DNA of 64,000 bases from Puia sp. (GTDB taxonomy: Bacteria; Bacteroidota; Bacteroidia; Chitinophagales; Chitinophagaceae), in contig JARLGZ010000122.1 of NCBI GenBank assembly GCA_031292515.1, positions 16,097 to 80,096 of the forward strand, in the 5' to 3' direction. The notes under the pieces are model-generated. The model worked only from the letters and a program-made list of their open reading frames with translations, made no database searches and was not told the DNA's origin. Below, piece by piece: positions 36,753 through 45,995 of the stretch. How positions within the stretch are numbered: position 1 is the stretch's first letter; the number at the start of each line of letters is the position of its first letter. The position numbers were made by a program, and so were the translations under genes.

Positions 36753-37745
36753 ATGAAACCTATCGTTGCCTTCCTGACCGGCGGCTATTCCGGTGAATCC
36801 GTCATCTCCTATAAAAGCGCCATCACCATCGAAAATAGCCTGGATTACGACAAATATAAGGTCTATAAAATCGATATCCGTCCGGATGGCTGGTTCCATG
36901 AGACGAAGGACGGCAAGACGGTAACGGTGGACCGGAACGATTTTACCCTGGGTCTCGGAGGGGAGAAGATCCGGTTTGACGTGATCCTGATGGGGATCCA
37001 CGGAACACCCGGCGAAGATGGAAAACTGCAGGGGTATTTCGATATGCTGAAGCTGCCGTATACGAGTTGTGACGCGGCGACCTCGGCGTTGACATTTAAC
37101 AAGCGGTTTACGGTGGCGGTTGCCGCCTTTAATGGCATCCACGTGGCCCGCTCGGTCCTGCTGATCAAAGACCGTTTCGAGAGTGCGGACGAGGTGACCG
37201 CCCACCTGCAATTCCCTGTGTTCGTGAAACCGAATAACGGAGGTTCCAGTATCGGCACGTCGAGGGTGAATTCGGCTTCCGAAGAACTCGGCGTAGCCAT
37301 TGAAAAGGCTTTTGCGGAAGATAGCCAGGTCCTGGTGGAGGAGTTCATCACCGGAAGGGAATTCACGATCGGCGTATTCCGGTCGGGCGGGGAGATCATC
37401 ACGCTGCCTATTACGGAGATAAAGAGCAAGAAGGAGTTTTTCGATTTCGAGGCGAAATATATGCCCGGCATGAGCGAGGAGATCACCCCCGCCGTCGTCG
37501 GGGAAGACATCGCGGTGAAGATGAGGATGGCTGCCAAAAAGATCTACCAGGCTTTCAATTGCTGGGGGATCGTACGCATCGACTTTATATACAATGAAGA
37601 ACGGGGCCAGCCCTTTATGCTGGAGATCAATACGGTGCCCGGTCAAAGCGAAGCGAGTGTGGTTCCCCAACAGGTGCTGGCCATGGGATGGACCCTCAAA
37701 GATTTCTATTCGGCCCTGATCGATGACGCATTGGCACGAGTTTAG
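36753..37745 (+). CDS. ddl: D-alanine--D-alanine ligase
   Basis: A 330-residue ATP-grasp enzyme that makes the D-Ala-D-Ala dipeptide of peptidoglycan. The N-terminal domain has FLTGGYSGESVISYKSA and GIHGTPGEDGKLQGYFDMLK. The ATP-grasp part has KPNNGGSSIGTSRVNS and EEFITGREFTIGV, and the metal-binding end is FMLEINTVPGQSEASVVPQQ. It is followed by a PASTA-domain gene, another envelope function, after 54 bases. Confidence 0.94.
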   Translation: MKPIVAFLTGGYSGESVISYKSAITIENSLDYDKYKVYKIDIRPDGWFHETKDGKTVTVDRNDFTLGLGGEKIRFDVILMGIHGTPGEDGKLQGYFDMLKLPYTSCDAATSALTFNKRFTVAVAAFNGIHVARSVLLIKDRFESADEVTAHLQFPVFVKPNNGGSSIGTSRVNSASEELGVAIEKAFAEDSQVLVEEFITGREFTIGVFRSGGEIITLPITEIKSKKEFFDFEAKYMPGMSEEITPAVVGEDIAVKMRMAAKKIYQAFNCWGIVRIDFIYNEERGQPFMLEINTVPGQSEASVVPQQVLAMGWTLKDFYSALIDDALARV

Positions 37746-37799
37746 CGGTGTGTGGCGATATATTTATTATTTTAGACCCGATATATTAAACTTTCCAGC

Positions 37800-38612
37800 G
37801 TGTTCAAATTCCTTACGACCCGGCCCCTTTGGGTAAACATTCTTGCAGGGGTGGGCATCCTGATCCTGCTTTTGCTATTATTCCTGGGTTCCCTGGACCT
37901 GCTGACCCGGCACGGTAAGGTGTTGAAGATCCCGCAGGTGACGGGTCTCTCACTTGCTGAAGCTAAAAAGACGCTTCAGATGCAGGGGTTCGAAGTCCTG
38001 ATACAGGACTCGATCTATTTCGATACGATCCCGCCGCAACAGGTGATCAAGCAATTCCCCGAGGCCGACAACCTCGTCAAGGTGAATCGTACCGTCTATC
38101 TTACGATCAACCGGGCAGTCGCCCCCTTTATCGATATGCCGAACCTGGTCAGCATGAGTTCCCGTAATGCGGGTCTGGTCCTGCGCCAGTATGGTCTGAA
38201 ACTCGAAGACACGGTCTATAAGCCCGATTTTGCCCGCAATTCAGTGCTGGACGTGCTCTATAAGGGGGAAAGCATAAAGCCCGGCACCAAGATCCAGCAG
38301 GGCAGCGGGATCACGCTTGTATTGGGTAATGGAATCGGCACTTCGGATCTGCCGGTGCCGGATCTTTTCGGGCTGACCTATCGGCAGGTCAGGGCTGTCC
38401 TGGATTCCGGCAACATGATCCTGGGCGCCGTCGTACCCGATGCGAATGTGACGGATACCGCTTCCGCCTTTGTCTACCGGCAGAGCCCGCCCCAGATAAA
38501 CGACGAGATGAAGCCTAACCATATCCGCCAGGGGCAATCCATCGATGTCTGGCTGAGCGTCCAAAGACCCGATCGGAAAGTAGACACCACGACGACGGTG
38601 ACACCCCGTTGA
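37800..38612 (+). CDS. PASTA-domain membrane protein
   Basis: A 270-residue protein with one N-terminal membrane helix (ILAGVGILILLLLLFLGSL) and three PASTA domains outside the membrane, at about residues 38-110 (KIPQVTGLSLAEAKKTLQMQ), 110-185 (DMPNLVSMSSRNAGLVLRQY) and 188-260 (PVPDLFGLTYRQVRAVLDS). PASTA domains bind peptidoglycan or muropeptides. No kinase or transpeptidase is attached. The start is a GTG, with no ATG near the helix. It follows ddl, consistent with a cell-wall role. Confidence 0.88.
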   Translation: MFKFLTTRPLWVNILAGVGILILLLLLFLGSLDLLTRHGKVLKIPQVTGLSLAEAKKTLQMQGFEVLIQDSIYFDTIPPQQVIKQFPEADNLVKVNRTVYLTINRAVAPFIDMPNLVSMSSRNAGLVLRQYGLKLEDTVYKPDFARNSVLDVLYKGESIKPGTKIQQGSGITLVLGNGIGTSDLPVPDLFGLTYRQVRAVLDSGNMILGAVVPDANVTDTASAFVYRQSPPQINDEMKPNHIRQGQSIDVWLSVQRPDRKVDTTTTVTPR

Positions 38613-38878
38613 GGCGCGGGAACAAGCGATGCGAAGGAGGAAACGGTGAAGAGGGAATGAAGGATCCCGTGATGGGGGAAATAACGATGGAGGAAGTGAT
38701 GAAGAGGAGGGAAGTGGTGATGTGAAAGAAAGTGGGCAAGAGAAAGGAAGAGACGAAGGGAAGGGGAGTGACGAAGAGAAGGGATGTTACGAGGGGAAGG
38801 GAGATGGTGAAGCGCGATGGGCGATGAGCAGGGAAGCGATCGTCGCAAGAATCAGTATAAAAAAATCAACCTATAGCT
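38613..38878. other. Purine-rich intergenic stretch
   Basis: Between the PASTA and rhodanese genes the plus strand is strongly biased to G and A, in loose repeats around GAAGGGAAGGGGAGTGACGA. No frame here looks like a real gene. A Pro/His/Ser-rich reading on the other strand follows from the base bias alone. Confidence 0.5.
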
Positions 38879-39193
38879 ATGCAAGTAATTTCTGTAGATG
38901 AACTGAAAGCCAGGATAGACGCAGGAGAAGAATTGCTTTTATTGGATGTACGTGAGCCTGCGGAAAACGCCGATTTCAATATCGGAGGCGTCCTTTTGCC
39001 TTTGGGCAGGGTGCAGACCCTCCAGGTTGACGATATCGAAGACTGGAAGGACAAGGAAGTGATTTGTTATTGCCGGAGCGGCAACCGCAGCGGGCAGGCC
39101 TGCCTGATCCTGGAGACTGCCGGATTCACGAATGTCAAGAACCTGACGGGTGGCATGCTGGCCTGGCAGGACCGGATCGTAAAGGCGCACTGA
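38879..39193 (+). CDS. Rhodanese-like domain protein
   Basis: A single-domain rhodanese of 104 residues. The active-site cysteine is in VICYCRSGNRSGQA (about residue 64), with the N-terminal ISVDELKARIDAGEELLLLDVR and the C-terminal NLTGGMLAWQD typical of the family. It may carry sulfur or act in thiol chemistry in the cytoplasm. No signal peptide. Confidence 0.93.
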   Translation: MQVISVDELKARIDAGEELLLLDVREPAENADFNIGGVLLPLGRVQTLQVDDIEDWKDKEVICYCRSGNRSGQACLILETAGFTNVKNLTGGMLAWQDRIVKAH

Positions 39194-39307
39194 TCAGGAT
39201 GGATCCGTATTAATCGGTCTTGATCAGAATAAATCAACAATTGATTACGCATTTACTTTCACCAGATTGTCCATCGGATTGTCCGATCCTGCCGGCAGCA
39301 TGGGGGG

Positions 39308-41752
39308 TTATAATTTCAGATTCAGCGCAACCATAAAATTTGCAGGGGCCGCCGGGAAATAGAAATTGTTGGTGACCACCTGTCCGTTGCTGATATACGG
39401 CGAATTGTAGCCGTTGGGCTCGTACCGTTCATTCAGGATGTTGTAGGCCATGAAGATGAGCTGTATCTGTTTGAATGCGGGCACCGGCAGATCCCACACG
39501 ACACGCGCGTTCTCATAGAAATAAGGATTCAGGCTCCGGTCCCGGTGGGAGGTATTGTCCAGGTATTGCCTGCCGACATACTTGCTGATCAGGCTTAGCG
39601 TGAGGGTTTTCGCCGGGATGAAATCCAGGCTTGCCGCCCCGATGATACCGGGAGAAAGGGCGATGTCCGTGGAGTGATAATGGTTGACCTGCTGACCGCC
39701 ATTATCATAGTCGTCGAGGTATTCGGTGAAATCCGATATCCTGTTCTCGCTCAGGGTCAGGTTGGCGGTGGCTCCGAACCACTTCAGGGGCTTTAAGGCG
39801 CCCTGCAGCTCCAATCCCGCACGGTAGCTGGCGGGGATATTGGTGCGCGTGTATTCTCCTACGTTATTGATCTTTCCCGTCAGTACCAGCTGGTTCCTGT
39901 AGTCCATATAGTAAGCCGTGGCGTTCCAGCTGAAGAGACGGTTTCTCCTGCCGATGTTCGCTTCAAAGTCGACGAGGTGTTCGGCCGAGGGCTGTTGCTG
40001 CTCGTTCGCCTCGAAATCGCTCCTGTTGGGCTCGTGTCCGGCTGTGCTGACGGAGAGATATCCGTTCCATCCGTGCGTGCCGGTATAACTGATGCCAGCC
40101 TTCGGATTCAGGAAGTCGAAGGTCTTGTGGACGTAGAGCGTGGGGTTGTCGTCGAAGCCGTTTATGTTGTATACGATGGACCGGTTCTGCAGGTCTATAA
40201 AGGAGCTCCAGGTCTTGTTGAAATGGTGTTCCCATTTCGCATATACGTTCCAGTCCGTTTTGTGCGCCTCGTCGTAATAGTAGCGGTAATCGTTTGGAAA
40301 GCCGGTCTGCGCCCAGGTGACGATCCCGTAGTGCTGGCCGTCGTACCGGTCCCAGCCGCCTCCGACGATGACCTGGTCTTTTGCCGAATGGTATTGGAGG
40401 GAGGCGATGCCTCCGTAGAACCAGTTGTTCAGCCAGAGTTGCTGGATGAGGTCTGTCGTGGCGATGGTATCGCCGTTGTATACCGGGTCGGGCAGTCCAT
40501 AGTTGGCATAAGACTGCTGCGGGGAGTATTCCACATAGTAGCCAAAGCCGCGGGTCATAAAGGCGCCGGTATTGAAGTCCCAATGCTCGTTGAGGTTATG
40601 GTTGTAAAACAGCTGGTAGTAGTCCTGCTGGTAGTTGTCCGTTTGGTTCGGGTAGGTGAAATAGTTGTATTTCCGCGGGTTGGATTTGAAGAGATTCACG
40701 GAGTCCTGCGGGGTAAAGAAGGTGGAGCCTATATTCTGGTCGTAGTAGTTTTGCAGGTCCGAGGCGCTCCCTTTCAATTTTGCTTCGGGGATGCCGTTCC
40801 AGGTCTGATAGGTTTTTTCCACCCCTGAGATGAAGTTGAAGCGCAGGGCGGATTTTTTCGTCAGGTAGGCCCCGGAAAGATAAAGGGATTTTAGGTTGCT
40901 TGCGCCACGATCGATATAGCCCTGGCTGTTCGTATAGGACAGGCGGGCATCGATGGTAAAGTGATCGTCGATCAGCCCGGAGCCGAGTTTCACCGTGCTT
41001 TTCACGGTATTGTAGGAGCCGCCGCTGGTGTTGACCTCCGCGTAGGGTTTGTCGTTGAATTCGTTCGTGCTGATATTGATCGACGCGCCGAAGGCCCCCG
41101 ATCCGTTGGTGGATGTCCCGACACCCCGCTGCACCTGGATGGTGCTGATGGAGCTGGCCAGGTCCGGGAGGTCTACAAAATATACACCCTGGTCCTCGGC
41201 GTCATTCATGGGTATCCCGTTCAGGGTGACGTTGATGCGGGTCTGATCCACGCCCCGGATGGTGATACCCGTGTATCCGATACCGTTACCGGAATTGGAA
41301 TTGATGACGGTCGAAGGGGTCTGATCCAGCAGATAGGGGATGTCCTGCCCGACATTGTCTTTTTCCAGTTGTTTTGCGGAGAGGTTGGTGGCGCTGAAAG
41401 GGGTTTTCTCGCCGGCCCTGACGCCCCTGACTTCGATCGGCTGTAAAAACAAATCTACTTTGGCCAGGGAGATGTCTGTTTTTGCAGGCTCTCCGGATAG
41501 ATGTACGATCATGAACCGGGTCTTGTACCCGATTCCGCTGATGGTCAGCGGATAGTCCCCGGCCCTGGCGGTCCTCAGCCGGAAGTTTCCTGTTTCGTCG
41601 GACGATGTTCCTGTGTTTTTGCCGAGGCGAAGGGATATGCCCGAGAGGGGCTCCCTGGTTGCGGAATCGGTCACGGTTCCTTGCAAAATGGCTTGTGCAT
41701 GGCTCAGATAAGGACTGAGTGAGATGCACATTGCCCAAAACAATTTTTTCAT
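39308..41752 (-). CDS. TonB-dependent receptor, probably for thiamine
   Basis: An 814-residue outer-membrane receptor: signal peptide ending near YLSHAQA, a carboxypeptidase-like regulatory domain (LQGTVTDSATREPLSGISLR), a plug domain (PYLLDQTPSTVINSNSGNGI, GITIRGVDQTRINVTLNGIP) and a 22-strand-type barrel ending in FMVALNLKL. A TPP riboswitch stands directly upstream on the same strand, so the receptor is probably switched off when thiamine diphosphate is plentiful and takes up thiamine or a precursor. Substrate assignment rests on the riboswitch. Confidence 0.9.
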   Translation of the reverse strand: MKKLFWAMCISLSPYLSHAQAILQGTVTDSATREPLSGISLRLGKNTGTSSDETGNFRLRTARAGDYPLTISGIGYKTRFMIVHLSGEPAKTDISLAKVDLFLQPIEVRGVRAGEKTPFSATNLSAKQLEKDNVGQDIPYLLDQTPSTVINSNSGNGIGYTGITIRGVDQTRINVTLNGIPMNDAEDQGVYFVDLPDLASSISTIQVQRGVGTSTNGSGAFGASINISTNEFNDKPYAEVNTSGGSYNTVKSTVKLGSGLIDDHFTIDARLSYTNSQGYIDRGASNLKSLYLSGAYLTKKSALRFNFISGVEKTYQTWNGIPEAKLKGSASDLQNYYDQNIGSTFFTPQDSVNLFKSNPRKYNYFTYPNQTDNYQQDYYQLFYNHNLNEHWDFNTGAFMTRGFGYYVEYSPQQSYANYGLPDPVYNGDTIATTDLIQQLWLNNWFYGGIASLQYHSAKDQVIVGGGWDRYDGQHYGIVTWAQTGFPNDYRYYYDEAHKTDWNVYAKWEHHFNKTWSSFIDLQNRSIVYNINGFDDNPTLYVHKTFDFLNPKAGISYTGTHGWNGYLSVSTAGHEPNRSDFEANEQQQPSAEHLVDFEANIGRRNRLFSWNATAYYMDYRNQLVLTGKINNVGEYTRTNIPASYRAGLELQGALKPLKWFGATANLTLSENRISDFTEYLDDYDNGGQQVNHYHSTDIALSPGIIGAASLDFIPAKTLTLSLISKYVGRQYLDNTSHRDRSLNPYFYENARVVWDLPVPAFKQIQLIFMAYNILNERYEPNGYNSPYISNGQVVTNNFYFPAAPANFMVALNLKL

Positions 41753-41832
41753 GTACCTGTTGGTTTTGTGTTGAAAAAAAAATTGATTTGGGAAATGCTG
41801 CGATAAAAGGAGATCGAATAGGCCGATGGCGG

Positions 41833-41930
41833 CACTCTACCTTCCCTGCGCAGGCATTACCCTGATCAGGTTCTACGGGTATTATCTCAGCCCTTCCGCT
41901 TCTTGCGGGAGAGCACCCCGGGGAAACTGA
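41833..41930 (-). promoter_or_regulatory. TPP riboswitch (THI element)
   Basis: Read on the minus strand, the conserved THI core is present: GGGGTGC near the 5' end, GGGCTGAGATAATACCC, GAACCTGATCAGGGTAAT and GCCTGCGCAGGGA. It lies about 85 bases before the TonB-receptor start. Binding of thiamine diphosphate would lower expression. Confidence 0.95.
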
Positions 41931-41970
41931 GAAATATCTGCGGCCGCCGTTTAGCGGGCCGTGGACACCG

Positions 41971-42000
41971 CAAATATAGGCAGATGAACGGAATTTTCAA
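41971..42000 (-). promoter_or_regulatory. Promoter of the riboswitch transcript
   Basis: On the minus strand TTG (42000-41998), a 19-base spacer and TATATTTG (41978-41971). Transcription would begin near 41965, just before the riboswitch. Confidence 0.65.
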
Positions 42001-42157
42001 TTCTTTCAGGCGGAGGAACGGTTTTTTCGACGGCGGGCTGTAACTTTTTGACCATCCTATCCGTCCCACCAAGAGGCTGGTATTTAGGTAGACTGGTATT
42101 TAGATGGCGGATGCAACAATATCCGTGGGATCGTGTCTTTTAGAAAACTGTCTCTAT

Positions 42158-42874
42158 ATGCAAAAAATTATCCTTTTTTCTTTGTTGGTATTCATGGGCT
42201 TTGTGTCTTTTTCGCAGGATCATAAAGCGGGTGATGATAAAAACGCCGAGACACGCGATGTGAAGGGGTTTCATGCAGTCGAGGTATCCGGGGGTATCGA
42301 CCTCTACCTGAATCCCGGTGATGAAACGGTTGCCGTGAGCGCTTCCGACCCTGCTATCCGGGACCATATGAGGACCGAGGTAGTAGGTGGCGTGCTGAAG
42401 ATATACCTGGAGAATACGCACGGACAATGGAATACGGGCGGGCGATCGATGAAGGCTTATGTGAGTTTTAAGCAGCTGGACGCCATCGGGGCTTCCGGCG
42501 GATCGGATGTCTATATAGACAATGTCCTGAAGGGGGACCGGCTGGCCGTGACGCTTTCCGGTGGAGGAAATCTAAAGGGTCAGGTCGATTTGTCCGACCT
42601 GGCCGTCAGGCAATCGGGCGGATCGAATGTAAAAGTTACCGGAACGGTAGGGAGTCTGAATGTGGAGACGAGCGGCGGCGGGGATTTCAGCGGCTATAAC
42701 CTGGTGGCCGATATTGGACATGTCGGTGCCAGTGGAGGCGGCAATATCCATGTCACGGTCAATAAGGAGCTTTCAGTGGTCGCCAGCGGCGGCAGCAGTA
42801 TCTATTACAAGGGTACCTGCGCGGTGAAGGCGGTGAGTACGAGCGGCGGCAGCGGAGTGTACAAAAAAGGGTGA
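42158..42874 (+). CDS. Head GIN (DUF2807) protein, first of three
   Basis: I use the ATG at 42158 (QKIILFSLLVFMGFVSFSQ), which opens with a signal peptide; the frame extends 18 codons upstream. The 238-residue protein has the DUF2807 layout: VKGFHAVEVSGGIDLYLNPG, then a right-handed helix of short beta strands with regular SGG/GGG turns (GASGGSDVYIDNV, LSGGGNLKGQV, RQSGGSNVKV). It probably sits in the periplasm or on the outer membrane. Function of the family is poorly known. Confidence 0.85.
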   Translation: MQKIILFSLLVFMGFVSFSQDHKAGDDKNAETRDVKGFHAVEVSGGIDLYLNPGDETVAVSASDPAIRDHMRTEVVGGVLKIYLENTHGQWNTGGRSMKAYVSFKQLDAIGASGGSDVYIDNVLKGDRLAVTLSGGGNLKGQVDLSDLAVRQSGGSNVKVTGTVGSLNVETSGGGDFSGYNLVADIGHVGASGGGNIHVTVNKELSVVASGGSSIYYKGTCAVKAVSTSGGSGVYKKG

Positions 42875-43002
42875 TATCCGGATAGTAAGTTGGGTGACCG
42901 GTTTCCGGGATAAAACCACCAGGCGCCAAAACCACCCGGCATAAAAAAACAGCCGGCACCATAACCAACTAGTATAAAACAACTAAGTATAATACCAGCA
43001 AT

Positions 43003-43743
43003 ATGATAAAACTATTTCTTTCGGCTGTAGCGGGGTGTCTGATCCTGTCGTCTTCGATGGCCCAGGACAAGCCTGCTCATGATCAGGAGAAGGTGATACA
43101 CGATAACAATGCCCAGGTGAGAACCGTGAGTAATTTTCATGCGATCCATGTTTCTACGGGAATTCATTTATATCTTACACAGGGCGACGAGGAGGCGGTC
43201 GCCGTGAGCGCCTCGCAACTGTCTTACCGGGATCGTATCAGGACGGAGGTTGAGAACGGGGTGTTGAAGATCTACTTCGATTTTAAAGACTGGAGCCATT
43301 GGCATACCTCCGGCAAGGAACTGAAGGCGTATGTGTCTTGCAAGATGCTGGACGCCCTGCGTGCTTCTTCCGGCGCCATGGTTGAGATAGACGGCTCGGT
43401 CCATTCGGAGATGCTGTCGTTGAATTTCTCAAGCGGCGCCAGTTTCTCCGGAAAGGTACAGGTGACAAAACTGGAGGTGGATCAGAGCAGCGGCGCCCTG
43501 TCGACCATTTCGGGCTCGGCCGTGAGTCTCAAAGCGGTGGCTACCAGCGGTGGCATATTTCATGGCGGGGATCTGCAGGCAAACGAGTGTGAGGCAAGGG
43601 CGAATAGCGGCGGGGTCATGGATATCAATGTGCTGAAGACGCTGACGGCTTCTGCCCATAGCGGCGGCATCGTCAATTATGAAGGGACGGGTGTGATGAC
43701 TTCAATCAATACGGGAAGCGGCGGCGTCGTTTCCAGAAAATAG
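43003..43743 (+). CDS. Head GIN (DUF2807) protein, second of three
   Basis: A 246-residue paralogue with a signal peptide (LFLSAVAGCLILSSSMAQ) and the same start of the mature domain (VSNFHAIHVSTGIHLYLTQG). Its turns are mostly SSGA or SGG (RASSGAMVEI, FSSGASFSGKV, DQSSGALSTI). It lies 128 bases after the first copy. The three copies probably arose by tandem duplication. Confidence 0.85.
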   Translation: MIKLFLSAVAGCLILSSSMAQDKPAHDQEKVIHDNNAQVRTVSNFHAIHVSTGIHLYLTQGDEEAVAVSASQLSYRDRIRTEVENGVLKIYFDFKDWSHWHTSGKELKAYVSCKMLDALRASSGAMVEIDGSVHSEMLSLNFSSGASFSGKVQVTKLEVDQSSGALSTISGSAVSLKAVATSGGIFHGGDLQANECEARANSGGVMDINVLKTLTASAHSGGIVNYEGTGVMTSINTGSGGVVSRK

Positions 43744-43765
43744 ATACTCTTAAACGGTGAAGCAA

Positions 43766-44497
43766 ATGAATAAACGGCTAAAGCAAGCAGCATTCCTGGC
43801 AGTCCTCCTGCTGTCGGCAGGTATGCTATCGGCGCAAAAGACGGTCATCAATGACCCGAACGCGGTGACGCGGTCTGTGAAAGGATTTCATGCGATAGAG
43901 GTCTCCAACGCCATCAATCTCTACCTGAGCCAGGGTGGCGAAGAGGTGGTGGCCGTCAGTGCGGAGGATACGGCGGCGCGGGATCGTATCCGGACGGTCG
44001 TCGTCGACGGGGTCCTTCGGATCAGTTTCGATAACGAGGGCTGGAGATCATGGAAGGGAAAGGGTAAACTGAGGGCTTACATATCGTTTGTCACCTTGGA
44101 CAAATTGGGAGCTTCGGGAGCCAGTGATATTTTTGTGGATGGGGTGATCTCGGGCAGCAAACTGGACCTGAGCCTTTCCGGCGCGAGCGATTTTAAAGGA
44201 GCCGTCCACCTGGATGAACTGCAGATCTCGCAGAGTGGCGCATCCGATATTTTGATTACGGGCAGTGTCGCCAGCGTCACGACGATCAAGGCCAGCGGCG
44301 CCAGCGATGTAAAGGGGTATGACCTGACTACGGAGAGCTGTAGCGTGAATCTCAGTGGCGCCTCCGCCGTCAAGATCACCGTGAACAAGGAGCTGACAGC
44401 CCATGCCAGCGGCGCCAGCAGCGTGTCTTATAAGGGCAATGGCGTGATCAGCGGCTCGCATACCAGCGGCGCCAGCAGCGTGTCGAAGAAGGGGTGA
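43766..44497 (+). CDS. Head GIN (DUF2807) protein, third of three
   Basis: A 243-residue paralogue. I choose the ATG at 43766; a GTG three codons upstream is possible. Signal peptide in AAFLAVLLLSAGMLSAQ, then VKGFHAIEVSNAINLYLSQG. Its turns are almost all SGAS (GASGASDIFVDGV, LSGASDFKGAV, QSGASDILITG, HASGASSVSYKG). It follows the second copy closely and probably shares its transcript. Confidence 0.85.
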   Translation: MNKRLKQAAFLAVLLLSAGMLSAQKTVINDPNAVTRSVKGFHAIEVSNAINLYLSQGGEEVVAVSAEDTAARDRIRTVVVDGVLRISFDNEGWRSWKGKGKLRAYISFVTLDKLGASGASDIFVDGVISGSKLDLSLSGASDFKGAVHLDELQISQSGASDILITGSVASVTTIKASGASDVKGYDLTTESCSVNLSGASAVKITVNKELTAHASGASSVSYKGNGVISGSHTSGASSVSKKG

Positions 44498-44566
44498 GAC
44501 CGAAGAAGGGGTGAGACCGAAGCTGAGGAAGGGATGAGACTAAAGAACGAGTAGTAAATATAAATA

Positions 44567-44598
44567 AAGGCCCTGCATTATCAGCGGGGCCCTTTTGA
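44567..44598. terminator. Bidirectional terminator between head-GIN genes and the redox operon
   Basis: AAAGGCCCTGC and GCGGGGCCCTTT form an imperfect hairpin with a T tail on the plus strand and an A-rich start for the minus strand. It separates two convergent units. Confidence 0.6.
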
Positions 44599-44615
44599 TG
44601 AGTTACATGCATGAA

Positions 44616-45995
44616 TTACAGTGAGGACAGGAACTGCAGCAGCGCGGCCCTGTCGGAGGAGCCCAGCTGCATGAATTTCTGTCTCGCATTTGCAGCTTCT
44701 CCGCCATGCCACAGGATGGCTTCTTCGATCGTCCTTGCACGGCCATCGTGCAGATAATAGGATGTGCCGTTTGCAATGGATAGCAGCCCGATTCCCCACA
44801 GAGGAGCCGTCCTCCATTCGCTTCCCGTGGCAAGATAGTCGGGCCTGTTATCGGCCAGCCCCTCTCCCATGTCGTGGACCAGCAAGTCCGTGTAGGGATG
44901 GATACGCTGGTTGCTGATGGGCCCCAGTGTCAGGTCGACGCCCGTTTGGATCGTGGGACGGTGGCATCCCGAGCAATTGACCTGGTTGAAGAGAGCAGCG
45001 CCGCGGAGATTGACGGTATCTTTTACGTTTCTGCGTGCAGGCACCGCCAGGGTCTTCACATAGTACACGACATAGTTCAGGAGGCTGTCTGCCAGTTCGG
45101 GCTGCGTGTCGCCGTGTATGACGCTCATCTGTGGCTGGCCCAGGGCGCTCTCCTCGGGGTTGACATAGCTGGTGACGCCCATGTCCTGCTGATAGGCGGC
45201 GGCGACCTGTGTCAGGAGGGTAGGCGTGTTGGCCTTTAGACCGAATCTCCCCAGCTCTTTCCGTTTTGTGTAGCTGTCGTAGACATAGTTAGCCTTGCCG
45301 GTGATCCCATCGCCGTTGGCGTCGCCGGCATCTACAAAGGAGAGGATCGTGGCTTCGGGGATGTTCTCCAGCAGGCCCATCCCCACGAGCGGCGGGGCGA
45401 GACGAGGAGACAGCAGGTAATTGCCCGGCAAGGGGGTATAGGGATTTTTGAGCGTGTAGGAAGGCGATCGTAATGTCACCGTCGTTCCATCGGGATAGGT
45501 CACCGGGAGGTCGGTATAGGTGATCACAACATTGGCTTCGGGAGAGGCCCCGATGACAGCCTGGTCCTGTAGCTGGGTGCCAAAACCCGGAATGGCTAAC
45601 GGGCCGCCGAGGGAATCCTGCCCGGGCAGACTAAGGCGGCATAAAAGGCCGGAGTTGGAGAAGCCGGCCGTAGGGATCCCTTCGGCGTCATTGCGATGGC
45701 AATTGACGCAGGAGATGTTGTTATAGACGGGGCCGAGGCCAGTGAAGATCGGCGAAGGAGGGGCCACGAAGGTCTGGCTGAAAGTCGCATCCCCGGTGAT
45801 ATGGACGCTCTCATCTCGCGCGCTCAGCCCGTCGACCCTATTGCCAAAGGCTTTCGAAGAGGCATCCAGCACGGTGGCCGCTCCCCCGCTCATGCGGTCA
45901 TCATACCCGCTGTCGGCAAAGACGCCTGCCTTGTGACACATGGTAAACGCGGTAACAAAAACGGCTAGTCCGGAAATGATATAGAACTTTTTCAC
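44616..45995 (-). CDS. Di-haem oxidoreductase (DHOR/DUF1111) family cytochrome c
   Basis: A 459-residue lipoprotein-like c-type cytochrome (FVTAFTMCHKAGVF at the N-terminus). Two haem-binding motifs are visible: CVNCH (about residue 96) and CSGCH (about 345). HDGRARTIEEAILWHGGEA is the conserved ending. Members often occur next to imelysin genes, as here. The start is a GTG overlapping the stop of the imelysin gene (TAGTG), so translation is probably coupled. It likely works in the periplasm in an iron- or redox-linked process. Confidence 0.88.
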   Translation of the reverse strand: MKKFYIISGLAVFVTAFTMCHKAGVFADSGYDDRMSGGAATVLDASSKAFGNRVDGLSARDESVHITGDATFSQTFVAPPSPIFTGLGPVYNNISCVNCHRNDAEGIPTAGFSNSGLLCRLSLPGQDSLGGPLAIPGFGTQLQDQAVIGASPEANVVITYTDLPVTYPDGTTVTLRSPSYTLKNPYTPLPGNYLLSPRLAPPLVGMGLLENIPEATILSFVDAGDANGDGITGKANYVYDSYTKRKELGRFGLKANTPTLLTQVAAAYQQDMGVTSYVNPEESALGQPQMSVIHGDTQPELADSLLNYVVYYVKTLAVPARRNVKDTVNLRGAALFNQVNCSGCHRPTIQTGVDLTLGPISNQRIHPYTDLLVHDMGEGLADNRPDYLATGSEWRTAPLWGIGLLSIANGTSYYLHDGRARTIEEAILWHGGEAANARQKFMQLGSSDRAALLQFLSSL

